Positions 1-6,127 of a DNA stretch of 6,127 nucleotides are shown here, piece after piece. Under the pieces are notes generated by a model. That model was given only the letters and a program-made list of their open reading frames with translations, had not been told where the DNA came from and did not search any database. Numbering within the stretch: the stretch's first letter is position 1; every line of letters starts with the position of its first letter. Source of the DNA: Chloroflexi bacterium RBG_16_68_14 (GTDB taxonomy: Bacteria > Chloroflexota > Dehalococcoidia > DSTF01 > RBG-16-68-14); contig MGOB01000086.1 in NCBI GenBank assembly GCA_001796995.1, positions 5,896 through 12,022 on the forward strand. Direction: 5' to 3'. The position numbers and the translations under genes are program-made.

Positions 1-792
1 GTGACGGCGGACATGTACACTTACACCGCCGGCGCCACCGGCCTCTCCAACGCCATCCCGCCCTGGTACCACGACGGCGGCCCGCGCAAGCTGCTGGAGC
101 GGCTGGAGGACCCGGCGATCCGCAAAGAGATCCGCCACGCTATCGAGGACACGGACGAGGGCTGGGAGAACCTCTACCGGGTGGCGGGCGGCGCAGAGGG
201 CGTCCTCATCATGGGCGTGCGCCGGGAGGAGAACCGCCAGTACCAGGGGAAGACGCTGGCCCAGGTGGCGGAGATGGAGGGCACCGACCCCATCGAGGCG
301 CTGATGAACCTGGTGCACAGCGATCGCTCGCGCATCGACACCGCCTACTTCAGCATCTCCGAGGAGAACGTGCGCAAGCAGATCCGCCTGCCCTGGGTCT
401 CCTTCGGCTCCGACGCCCGGTCCATCGCGGCCGAGGGCGCCTTCCTCAACGCTTCGACGCACCCGCGGGCGTACGGCACCTTCGCGCGGCTGCTCGGCAA
501 GTACGTGCGCGACGAGCAGGCGATCTCGCTGCCCGAGGCGGTCAGGCGGCTGGCGCGGCTGCCGGCGGACAACCTGGAGCTGGACCGCCGCGGCCGCCTG
601 GAGGAGGGCTACTTCGCCGACGTCGTCGTCTTCGACCCGGCGGCCATCGCCGACCGGGCGACCTACGAGCACCCGCACCAGTACTCGGTAGGCGTGCGCG
701 ACGTCATCGTCAACGGGCAGCCGGCCCTGCGCGAGGGCAAGCACACCGGCGCGCTCCCCGGCCGCGCCCTCTACGGCCCGGGGAGGAAGTAG
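1..792 (+). CDS. N-acyl-D-amino-acid deacylase (D-aminoacylase family amidohydrolase), C-terminal part
   Basis: This zinc amidohydrolase family removes the acyl group from N-acyl-D-amino acids, releasing the free D-amino acid, typically in the cytoplasm. The 263 visible residues match the C-terminal half; family members are about 480-530 residues. Family landmarks read in order: TADMYTYTAGATGL at 2-15 (compare the family's VTAD-x-YPY-TAG), GSDA at 136-139 with D138 in the place of the catalytic aspartate, HPRAYGTF at 154-161, and the closing metal-dependent-hydrolase strand segment GRLEEGYFADVVVFDP at 198-213, followed by VNGQ and a G-x-x-TGxxPGR-type tail. The zinc-binding histidines and cysteine of the N-terminal half lie outside the window. 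The first codon (GTG) is almost surely an internal valine, not a start. Codons end almost always in G/C. No hairpin terminator follows the TAG. Substrate range (D-amino acid, D-Glu, D-Asp or dipeptide-type) cannot be read from this part. Confidence 0.9.
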   Translation: MTADMYTYTAGATGLSNAIPPWYHDGGPRKLLERLEDPAIRKEIRHAIEDTDEGWENLYRVAGGAEGVLIMGVRREENRQYQGKTLAQVAEMEGTDPIEALMNLVHSDRSRIDTAYFSISEENVRKQIRLPWVSFGSDARSIAAEGAFLNASTHPRAYGTFARLLGKYVRDEQAISLPEAVRRLARLPADNLELDRRGRLEEGYFADVVVFDPAAIADRATYEHPHQYSVGVRDVIVNGQPALREGKHTGALPGRALYGPGRK

Positions 793-800
793 CAGCACAG
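793..800 (+). repeat. 8-bp direct repeat, left copy (CAGCACAG)
   Basis: CAGCACAG begins directly after the deacylase stop codon. It is repeated exactly, in the same orientation, at 3668-3675 near the 3' end of the restriction-modification gene. Identity stops at both edges (G/C on the left, C/G on the right). The pair brackets the whole restriction-modification gene and its -10 box, like the duplicated target left by an insertion or a recombination footprint. A chance 8-mer match between two 40-base junction regions is uncommon but not negligible. Confidence 0.4.
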
Positions 801-814
801 CCGCTCCACTACCG

Positions 815-820
815 TATAAT
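815..820 (+). promoter_or_regulatory. Probable -10 promoter element (TATAAT) of the restriction-modification gene
   Basis: A perfect sigma-70-type TATAAT sits in the 37-nt gap after the deacylase, in DNA otherwise rich in G/C. Its last base is 9 nt before the ATG at 830, so a start site about 7 nt downstream would fall near 827-830. That gives an mRNA with no leader or a very short one. No good TTGACA-like -35 is seen 16-18 nt upstream (792-797 reads GCAGCA) and there is no extended TG. The box lies between the two CAGCACAG repeats, so it would have travelled with the gene if the gene was inserted. Confidence 0.6.
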
Positions 821-829
821 TGGCGGGAG

Positions 830-3697
830 ATGACGCCAGCCGAATTCGTCAGAAAATGGGCGGCCTCCGCGGGAAAAGAGACCGCGTCGTACCAGGAGCA
901 CTTCGTCGATCTCTGCCGACTCCTGAACGAGGAAACACCGAACGAGGCAGACCCAAGCGGAAGCTTTTACGCGTTCCAGAAGGGCGCAAAGGAGCCTGAC
1001 GGTGACGGCTTCGCCGACGTGTGGCTCGACAAGCATTTCGCTTGGGAATACAAGACCAAGAAAAAGCACAAGACCCTCGAGGCGGCGTACAAGCAAGTCC
1101 AGACGTACCGCGAAGCGCTGGGTAATCCCCCGCTGCTGGTGGTCTCAGATTTCGACCGATTCGAAGTTCATACTAACTGGACGTACACAGAGAGCTGGAT
1201 TTACCGCTTTCGGAACGCCGACATCGTTTCTTCGGAGCCGGTGCAGGTTGACACCATCGCAGGGCAACCTGCCAAAGGTGCTCCGTCGCTCACCGCCCTT
1301 GAAGCGCTGAAGGCATTATTCGAGGATTCGGAACGTCTCAAGCCCGGGCGTACGACCGACCAAATCACCAAGGACGCAGCGCGGCTGTTTGGCGAGATTA
1401 GCGACGTCCTTCGGAAGTGGAAAGTGGACGACATGCGAATCGCCCGCTTCATCACGAAAGTCATGTTCTGCATGTTTGCGACAGACGTGGGATTGCTGCC
1501 GCCGCAAACGTTCTCAGACGTCATAGCCGTCCACAAGAGCAGCGGTGACAACAAGGGTTTCAGAATGCACCTCGCGGAACTGTTCAAGGTAATGCGGAAA
1601 GGCGGTTCTTTTTCGATGCGGCACGTGCCGTACTTTGACGGGCGGCTCTTTGAGGACAGCGACGTGCCAGAGAAGATCACGACACAAGAGATCCTAACGC
1701 TGGCACAACTTGACGAGTTGAACTGGGCGGATGTTGAACCGTCCATCTTCGGCACGCTGTTCGTGCGCATCTTAGACCCGGCGCAGCGCAAGAAGCTCGG
1801 CGCGGTCTACACGTCGCGGGCGGACATCGAGCTCATCGTAGAGCCCGTGCTCATGGCGCCTCTTCGGCGCGAGTGGGAACGCGTGCGCAACAAGGCAGAG
1901 ACGTTGCTCGATCCGTATGAAAGAAAGGGGAAGGCAGGGGAGAAGAAGGCGGCTTCGCTGCTCCGGGCGTTTCACGAGCAGCTCGCCGGCCTCCGCATCG
2001 TCGACCCCGCGTGCGGGTCTGGCAACTTCCTCTACGTGTCGCTCGCGCTGCTGAAGGCGCTGGAGAAGGAGGTCATCGCCTTCGCCGGACTGCACGGCGT
2101 TTCCCTCAAGCCGCGCGTCCACCCGCGCCAGCTCTACGGCATCGAGACCAATCCCTACGCGCACGAGCTTGCCTCCGTTGTGATCTGGATCGGCTACCTG
2201 CAGTGGAAGCACCGCAACGCCATGCCATTGGATGATGAAGAGCCGATCCTTGAGCCCCTCGACCAGGTCAACCTCATGGACGCCGTCCTGGACGTTTCGA
2301 AGGAGAAAGTACCGGCAGAGCCGCAATGGCCGGACGTTGACGTGATCGTTGGCAACCCGCCGTTTGTTGGGGGGAAGAAGTTGCGGTCTGCGCTAGGTGA
2401 TGATTACGTAGACAAGCTATTTGAGGTGTGGGACGGACGCGTGCCGCGGGAGGCGGACTTCTGCTGCTACTGGTTTGAGAAGGCGCGTGCCGCAGTTGAG
2501 GCCGGAAGTGCAAAGCGTGTTGGCCTGCTCGCAACGAATTCCATCAGACAAGCACAGAACCGTCGCGTGTTGGAGCGGATCAAGGAAACAGGCGACATCT
2601 TCTACGCACAGGCCGACCGCAAGTGGATCCAGGATGGCGTGGCCGTACGCGTGTCCATGGTCGGCTTTGACGATGGCACCGAGACCAGGCGGCTGCTCAA
2701 CGAGAGCCCAGACGACGACCCCCAGCACGCCCTCGCCAGGGCGCGGCCGGTGGAAGGCATCAACGCAAACCTGACGACAGGTGGCCTCGACGTCACTCAG
2801 GCGCGTCGTTTGAAGGAAAACGTGGGCATCTGCTTCCAAGGTCCGGTTGTCGTAGGACCGTTCGACATCGACGGTGCCGCGGCGAGAAGAATGCTCGAGA
2901 CGCCAAACCCGCATGGGAAGCCCAACTCGCTCGTTATGTTTCCTGTCGTGAATGCATCGGACATTGCACGGAGGCCGAGCGGCCGAAGTATCATCGACTT
3001 CGGGCAGATGTCTGAGACGGAGGCCGCGCTCTTTGAAGCGCCGTTCGAGTACGTGCTCAGGCACGTCAAGCCGCTCCGCGATAAGAACCGTGATTCGCAG
3101 CGCCGACGGTATTGGTGGCGACATGGCCGCGCTGGCACTGACTTGCGTGCAGCGCTTGCGGGGAAGAACCGGTTCATCGCTACTCCCCGGGTCGCGAAAC
3201 ACCGTTTCTTCGTCTGGCTTCCTGCTGGCACGGTTCCTGACAGCCGCGTATTCGCGTTTGCTCGATCCGATGACTACTTCTTGGGCGTGTTGCAGTCTCA
3301 CGTGCACGAGGTATGGGCGCTCGCCACTTCATCGCGGCATGGTGTCGGAAACGACCCGACGTACAACAACACCACGTGCTTCGAGACGTTCCCTTTCCCG
3401 CGTCCGAGCCCCGAGCAGGAGCAGGCCATCGCAGCGGCGGCCAGGGAGCTGAACGAGCTGCGGCAGGAGTGGCTCAACCCGTCGCTCTCTTCCGGCGTGG
3501 GGATGGAAGAGGAGCTGAAGAAGCGCACGCTGACCAACCTCTACAACGAGCGGCCGACCTGGCTGGTCAACGCGCACCGCGCCCTGGATGACGCCGTGAT
3601 GGCGGCGTACGGCTGGAATGACAATCCGGATGAAATGACCATCCTCGCACGTCTTCTTGAGCTCAACCAGCACAGGGAGCCGGTCGAAGCCCAATGA
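830..3697 (+). CDS. MmeI-type single-chain restriction endonuclease/adenine-N6 DNA methyltransferase (Type IIL/IIG)
   Basis: This 955-residue enzyme combines cutting and self-protecting methylation in one chain; MmeI itself has 919 residues. Residues 1-150 form the nuclease domain: D63, then nine residues, then E73-Y-K75. This is the same D-x9-E-x-K spacing as the MmeI catalytic site, and QVQTY at 89-93 follows. Residues 155-320 look like the helical connector. The methyltransferase core has motif X-like GAVYTS (324-329), SAM-binding motif I DPACGSGNF (392-400) and catalytic motif IV NPPF (509-512), the signature of adenine-N6 methylation. Residues about 620-860 are the target-recognition region, including ATPRVAKHRFFVW (784-796) and the family segment ending NNTTCFETFPFP (846-857). 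A helical tail with ERPTWLVNAHRALDDAV (907-923) closes it. No frameshift or lost catalytic residue is seen. The ATG at 830 gives the N-terminus expected for the family; GGGAG abuts it with no spacer. Family members cut about 20 nt to one side of an asymmetric site and methylate one strand. The recognition sequence is not predictable by eye. A phage-defence role is inferred from the family. Confidence 0.93.
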   Translation: MTPAEFVRKWAASAGKETASYQEHFVDLCRLLNEETPNEADPSGSFYAFQKGAKEPDGDGFADVWLDKHFAWEYKTKKKHKTLEAAYKQVQTYREALGNPPLLVVSDFDRFEVHTNWTYTESWIYRFRNADIVSSEPVQVDTIAGQPAKGAPSLTALEALKALFEDSERLKPGRTTDQITKDAARLFGEISDVLRKWKVDDMRIARFITKVMFCMFATDVGLLPPQTFSDVIAVHKSSGDNKGFRMHLAELFKVMRKGGSFSMRHVPYFDGRLFEDSDVPEKITTQEILTLAQLDELNWADVEPSIFGTLFVRILDPAQRKKLGAVYTSRADIELIVEPVLMAPLRREWERVRNKAETLLDPYERKGKAGEKKAASLLRAFHEQLAGLRIVDPACGSGNFLYVSLALLKALEKEVIAFAGLHGVSLKPRVHPRQLYGIETNPYAHELASVVIWIGYLQWKHRNAMPLDDEEPILEPLDQVNLMDAVLDVSKEKVPAEPQWPDVDVIVGNPPFVGGKKLRSALGDDYVDKLFEVWDGRVPREADFCCYWFEKARAAVEAGSAKRVGLLATNSIRQAQNRRVLERIKETGDIFYAQADRKWIQDGVAVRVSMVGFDDGTETRRLLNESPDDDPQHALARARPVEGINANLTTGGLDVTQARRLKENVGICFQGPVVVGPFDIDGAAARRMLETPNPHGKPNSLVMFPVVNASDIARRPSGRSIIDFGQMSETEAALFEAPFEYVLRHVKPLRDKNRDSQRRRYWWRHGRAGTDLRAALAGKNRFIATPRVAKHRFFVWLPAGTVPDSRVFAFARSDDYFLGVLQSHVHEVWALATSSRHGVGNDPTYNNTTCFETFPFPRPSPEQEQAIAAAARELNELRQEWLNPSLSSGVGMEEELKKRTLTNLYNERPTWLVNAHRALDDAVMAAYGWNDNPDEMTILARLLELNQHREPVEAQ
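3668..3675 (+). repeat. 8-bp direct repeat, right copy (CAGCACAG)
   Basis: This exact copy of 793-800 encodes the Gln-His and the first two bases of the Arg codon at residues 947-949 of the restriction-modification enzyme. The family-like C-terminus (ILARLLELN, 938-946) ends immediately before it. The six codons beyond the repeat (EPVEAQ) look like an added tail. This supports reading the repeat as a junction between incoming and resident DNA. Confidence 0.4.
3694..3697 (+). other. ATGA stop/start overlap between restriction-modification gene and serine hydrolase
   Basis: The hydrolase ATG (3694-3696) overlaps the TGA stop (3695-3697) of the upstream gene by two bases, the classic arrangement for translational coupling by terminating ribosomes. 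No strong Shine-Dalgarno sequence lies at normal spacing: GGGAG at 3675-3679 is 14 nt upstream, too far to be ideal. Hydrolase expression may therefore depend on translation of the restriction enzyme. Confidence 0.7.
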
Positions 3698-5160
3698 CCT
3701 CGTTCGGCGACGCAGACATCCAGCGCATCCGCGCCGCCGTGGCGGCGCTGGTGGACGAGCACCACCTGCCCGGCATTTCGGTCGGCGTCGTGTCCGGGGA
3801 CGAGCTGGTCTACGCGGAGGGCTTCGGCTACGCGGACATCGAGTCGCAGCGGCCGCAGGACCCGGCGCTCCGCCAGCGCATCGGCTCCATCACCAAGACG
3901 ATGACCGCGCTCTGCGCCATGGCGCTGGTGGAGGAGGTACGCCTCTCTCTGGACGACCGCGTCGTCGATCACCTGCCGGACGTGAGGTTCCACGGCCCGG
4001 CCGAGCAGGTCACGGTCCGCCACGTTCTGACGCACACGAGCGGCATCGGCGAGGTGCCCATGCCGGAGGACATCCGCAAGATGGACGACACGCTCTGGTC
4101 GGACGTGGACGCGGAGGTGCCGGGCGTGCCCGAGGCCTACCCTAACGGCATCACCATCGAGGTGCCGCCGGGGAGCAAGTGGGCCTACGCCAACCACGCC
4201 TTCGTCCTGCTGGGCGAGATCGTCGCCCGCACCGAGAAGACGCCGATCGAGCAGGTGCTGCGCCGTCGCGTCTTTGAGCCGCTGGGCATGGCGAACACCG
4301 ACTGCCTCGACCGGCCGCACCCCGACCTCACCACCGGCTACCACCGGCCGCCGTCCGAGGACCAGCGCGAGCTGATGGCGCGCATCGGCCAGGAGCCGCC
4401 CCAGGAGGAGCCGAGCGACGGCCACAACATCCGCGGCCGCTACCAGCGTGTCCGGGGCGCCGCGGCGGGCGCCGTCCAGTCCACCATCCCGGACATGGCC
4501 CGCTACGCGTCCGCGCTGCTGCGCAAGAGCGCGGGCATCGTCCGCCCGGAGACGTTCGACACGATGCTCGCGCCCCAGTGGTGCCCGGACGAGCGGCTCC
4601 AGAACATCGGCCTCGCCTTCTTCCGCGAGCATCGCTTCGGGCGTTTTACCTTCGGCCACGGCGGCGGCGTGACGGGCGGCTGGAACACCCACCTCGGCGT
4701 GCTGCCAGACGACGGCCTGGCGGTGCTCGTCCACCTCAACCTGGCCTACGAAAAGTTCGACGAGATCGACGGCCGGATCCTCCAGGCTGTGCTGGATGCG
4801 CCCGACCCGAAGCCGCTTGGCGCGCCGATCGACCCGGCCATCCTCGCCGCGGCGCCCGGCGTGTACGAGGCGGCACCGGGCACGCTCACCAACTACCGGA
4901 TCATCGGCGCCACCGGGCGCGTCCAGATCTCCCTGCGCGACGGAGAGCTCTGGCTGCACGCCCGGCGCGGCCCATGGAAGCAGGGGGCGCGCATGCTCCC
5001 CGCCGACGCCAACGACCCCGCCTTCTTCGTGCTCGACAGGGGAGAGCCGGAGCCACCGCACATCGCCCTCCTCCTCGACGGGACGAGGGCAGTCGCCGGC
5101 CTCCGTTTCGACCGCCTCGTCGAGATGGTGCGCAACGATCACGTAGAGCCCTGGGCCTGA
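3694..5160 (+). CDS. Serine hydrolase, beta-lactamase/peptidase S12 family
   Basis: The 488-residue protein belongs to the penicillin-recognising serine hydrolase fold (class C beta-lactamase, D-aminopeptidase, esterase relatives). The nucleophile motif is S65-I-T-K68 (GSITKTMTA). The second motif is Y165-A-N167 in SKWAYANHAFVLLGEI, typical of S12 enzymes. The third is HGGG at 322-325, replacing the KTG of true beta-lactamases. Other family marks are LTHTSGIGE (112-120) and FEPLGMANT (194-202). From about 380 to 488 there is a separate, strand-rich C-terminal domain of the lipocalin-like type found on many S12 proteins, with the DP-x-F segment at 441-444 and LRFDRLVEM at 470-478. No signal peptide or membrane segment is visible, so a cytoplasmic location is likely, unlike secreted beta-lactamases. 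The substrate is unknown: a D-amino acid peptide, amide or ester is plausible given the neighbouring deacylase. An antibiotic-resistance role is not supported. GC-ending codons dominate, as in the other flanking genes. Confidence 0.9.
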   Translation: MTSFGDADIQRIRAAVAALVDEHHLPGISVGVVSGDELVYAEGFGYADIESQRPQDPALRQRIGSITKTMTALCAMALVEEVRLSLDDRVVDHLPDVRFHGPAEQVTVRHVLTHTSGIGEVPMPEDIRKMDDTLWSDVDAEVPGVPEAYPNGITIEVPPGSKWAYANHAFVLLGEIVARTEKTPIEQVLRRRVFEPLGMANTDCLDRPHPDLTTGYHRPPSEDQRELMARIGQEPPQEEPSDGHNIRGRYQRVRGAAAGAVQSTIPDMARYASALLRKSAGIVRPETFDTMLAPQWCPDERLQNIGLAFFREHRFGRFTFGHGGGVTGGWNTHLGVLPDDGLAVLVHLNLAYEKFDEIDGRILQAVLDAPDPKPLGAPIDPAILAAAPGVYEAAPGTLTNYRIIGATGRVQISLRDGELWLHARRGPWKQGARMLPADANDPAFFVLDRGEPEPPHIALLLDGTRAVAGLRFDRLVEMVRNDHVEPWA

Positions 5161-5228
5161 CGGGCGCGCCACTGCTCCCCGACGGCCTTCCCCTAGCTCC
5201 TCAAATGGCATAGGGCCAGCCGTTCCGC

Positions 5229-5234
5229 TAGCAT
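5229..5234 (+). promoter_or_regulatory. Possible -10 element (TAGCAT) upstream of the transporter gene
   Basis: TAGCAT fits the loose TANNNT pattern and ends 6 nt before the transporter ATG, so transcription could start at the start codon itself. No convincing -35 and no Shine-Dalgarno sequence are visible in the 80-nt gap 5161-5240. The match is weak (four of six to TATAAT). It gains some weight because the other intergenic gap has a TATAAT similarly close to a start codon. Confidence 0.25.
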
Positions 5235-5240
5235 GGCGCC

Positions 5241-6127
5241 ATGACGGAGCGGGGGTGGGCGCCCTACCTGGTGCTGGGCGTGGGAGTGGTGGCGGTCTCC
5301 TGGTCGGCGATCCTCGTTCGGGAGACACAGGCGCCGGCGCTGGTCATCGGCACGTACCGCATGCTGTTCGCGGGCCTGCCGGTGGGCGCGCTGGCGCTGG
5401 TCCAGCAGCAGCGGGCGCCGGAGCCGCTCTCGCGCAGCGCAGTCGCGCCGCTCTTGCTCTCTGGCGCCTTCCTGGCCGCCCACTTCGGGTTCTGGATCGC
5501 CTCGGTGCAGCAGACGTCCGTGGTGACCGCCGTCGTGCTGGTGGCGGCGCAGCCGCTCTACGTCGCGCTCGCCTCGCCGCTCATGCTGGGCGAGCGCGCC
5601 CCGAGCCACGTCTGGGTCGCCATCCTCGTCGCCACGGCCGGCGCGCTGACGATGGCGGCGGAGGACGTGGGTGAAGGGTTGGGCACGGTCGTCGGCGACA
5701 TCTACGCGATCCTGGGCGGTGTCTTCGCCGCCGGCTACATCATGGTGGGCCGGCGCATGCGCCCGAGCGTCTCCTGGTCGCGCTACGTGGGGACGGTCTA
5801 TCCGGTGACGGCGGCGCTGCTCCTGGCGGTGACGCTGGTCGCGGGCGAGCCGCTCACCGGCTACTCGGGGCGGGCGTTCCTCATGATGGGGCTCCTGGCG
5901 CTCGGCCCGCAGCTCATCGGCCACAACGCCATCAACTGGTCGCTCGCCTACCTGCCGGCGGTGCTCGTCGCCATCGCTATCCTCGGCGAACCGGTGGGCG
6001 CCACCATCTGGGCCACGCTCCTGCTGGACGAACGGCCGAGCGTGGGCGAGCTGGCCGGCAGCCCCCTCGTCCTCCTCGGCGTGTACCTGGCGCTGAGGCC
6101 GGGGAGGCGCGAGCGGATGAAGATGGA
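5241..6127 (+). CDS. EamA/DMT-superfamily membrane transporter, 3' end cut by window
   Basis: An open frame runs from the ATG at 5241 to the window edge: 295 codons plus two bases, without a stop. The product is an integral inner-membrane protein with about ten hydrophobic segments, near residues 8-26, 33-54, 68-88, 95-115, 122-139, 149-170, 180-200, 211-231, 236-262 and 268-285. This is the two-repeat EamA (RhaT/YdcZ-like drug/metabolite transporter) layout. Recognisable pieces are SWSAILVRE near the N-terminus, the PLYVALASPLMLGERAPS end of repeat one, and LPAVLVAIAILGEPVGATIW followed by LLLDERPSVGELAG and VLLGVYLALRP in repeat two. The basic tail RPGRRERMK matches a normal C-terminus, so only a few residues are probably missing. 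An in-frame TAG at 5229-5231 rules out an upstream start. Family members mostly export amino acids or other metabolites; the substrate here is not known. It follows the hydrolase by 80 nt and may have its own promoter. Confidence 0.9.
   Translation, partial: MTERGWAPYLVLGVGVVAVSWSAILVRETQAPALVIGTYRMLFAGLPVGALALVQQQRAPEPLSRSAVAPLLLSGAFLAAHFGFWIASVQQTSVVTAVVLVAAQPLYVALASPLMLGERAPSHVWVAILVATAGALTMAAEDVGEGLGTVVGDIYAILGGVFAAGYIMVGRRMRPSVSWSRYVGTVYPVTAALLLAVTLVAGEPLTGYSGRAFLMMGLLALGPQLIGHNAINWSLAYLPAVLVAIAILGEPVGATIWATLLLDERPSVGELAGSPLVLLGVYLALRPGRRERMKM

Noticed and set aside
2417..3307. A 296-codon - strand frame opposite the recognition region of the restriction enzyme
   Set aside because: No domain or plausible start context is seen, and it lies wholly within the well-supported + strand gene.
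830..3697. Membership of a BREX (PglX) or DISARM locus
   Set aside because: Those systems need partner genes such as helicases, ATPases or phosphatases, and none is next to the gene. The nuclease spacing and domain order fit a self-contained MmeI-type enzyme.
3694..5160. Antibiotic-resistance beta-lactamase
   Set aside because: There is no signal peptide, the KTG box is replaced by HGGG, and there is an extra C-terminal strand-rich domain. These point to a general S12 hydrolase.
5163..5170. 8-bp palindrome GGCGCGCC after the hydrolase stop
   Set aside because: Short palindromes of G/C are expected by chance in DNA of this composition, and nothing else marks it as an operator.
5184..5217. 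Inverted repeat CCCTA/TAGGG (5191-5195 with 5211-5215) as a terminator after the hydrolase
   Set aside because: The stem is only five base pairs with a 15-nt loop and no T-run follows, so it is not a convincing terminator.
3541..5328. A 595-codon open frame on the - strand opposite the serine hydrolase
   Set aside because: Its translation is low-complexity, rich in Arg, Ala, Val, His and Asp, with no recognisable domain. It is the expected antisense shadow of a gene whose codons nearly all end in G/C, and the + strand frame has clear S12 motifs.
5255..5674. A + strand 139-codon frame inside the transporter gene
   Set aside because: The Gly/Ala/Arg-rich translation has no family resemblance. 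The frame starting at 5241 is open to the window edge and encodes the recognisable transporter.
5193..5924. A 243-codon - strand open frame opposite the transporter
   Set aside because: It is an Arg/His/Asp-rich composition artefact. The + strand frame shows ten membrane segments and EamA motifs.

Overview
The window is 6.1 kb of GC-rich bacterial DNA with four densely packed genes, all on the + strand. The three flanking genes end nearly all codons in G or C. This fits a high-GC lineage such as Chloroflexota/Thermomicrobia, Actinobacteria or Deinococcota, but the sequence does not decide between them. No rRNA, tRNA, CRISPR array, transposase or integrase is visible.

Layout: (1) 1-792 is the C-terminal half of an N-acyl-D-amino-acid deacylase (D-aminoacylase family), cut by the left window edge. 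(2) 830-3697 is a complete single-polypeptide restriction-modification enzyme of the MmeI type (Type IIL/IIG). It has an N-terminal PD-(D/E)XK nuclease, an adenine-N6 methyltransferase core and a target-recognition domain. A perfect TATAAT lies just upstream, so close to the ATG that the transcript is probably leaderless or nearly so. (3) 3694-5160 is a serine hydrolase of the beta-lactamase/S12 peptidase family, whose ATG overlaps the restriction gene stop (ATGA). (4) 5241-6127 is an EamA/DMT-family membrane transporter, essentially complete but cut at the right edge.

The deacylase, the S12 hydrolase and the transporter could form a small D-amino-acid or D-peptide handling group; this is inference. 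The restriction-modification gene looks like a later arrival between the first two. Its codon use is less GC-biased and mosaic along its length. It carries its own -10 box. It is bracketed by an 8-bp direct repeat (CAGCACAG at 793-800 and 3668-3675). Collapsing the segment between the repeats would place the hydrolase start 26 nt after the deacylase stop, an ordinary operon spacing. The last six codons of the restriction gene would then be former leader sequence of the hydrolase. This empty-site model is the most testable idea in the window.

No wholly new defence system is evident. The best-supported accessory element is an apparently intact, stand-alone MmeI-type enzyme of unknown specificity.
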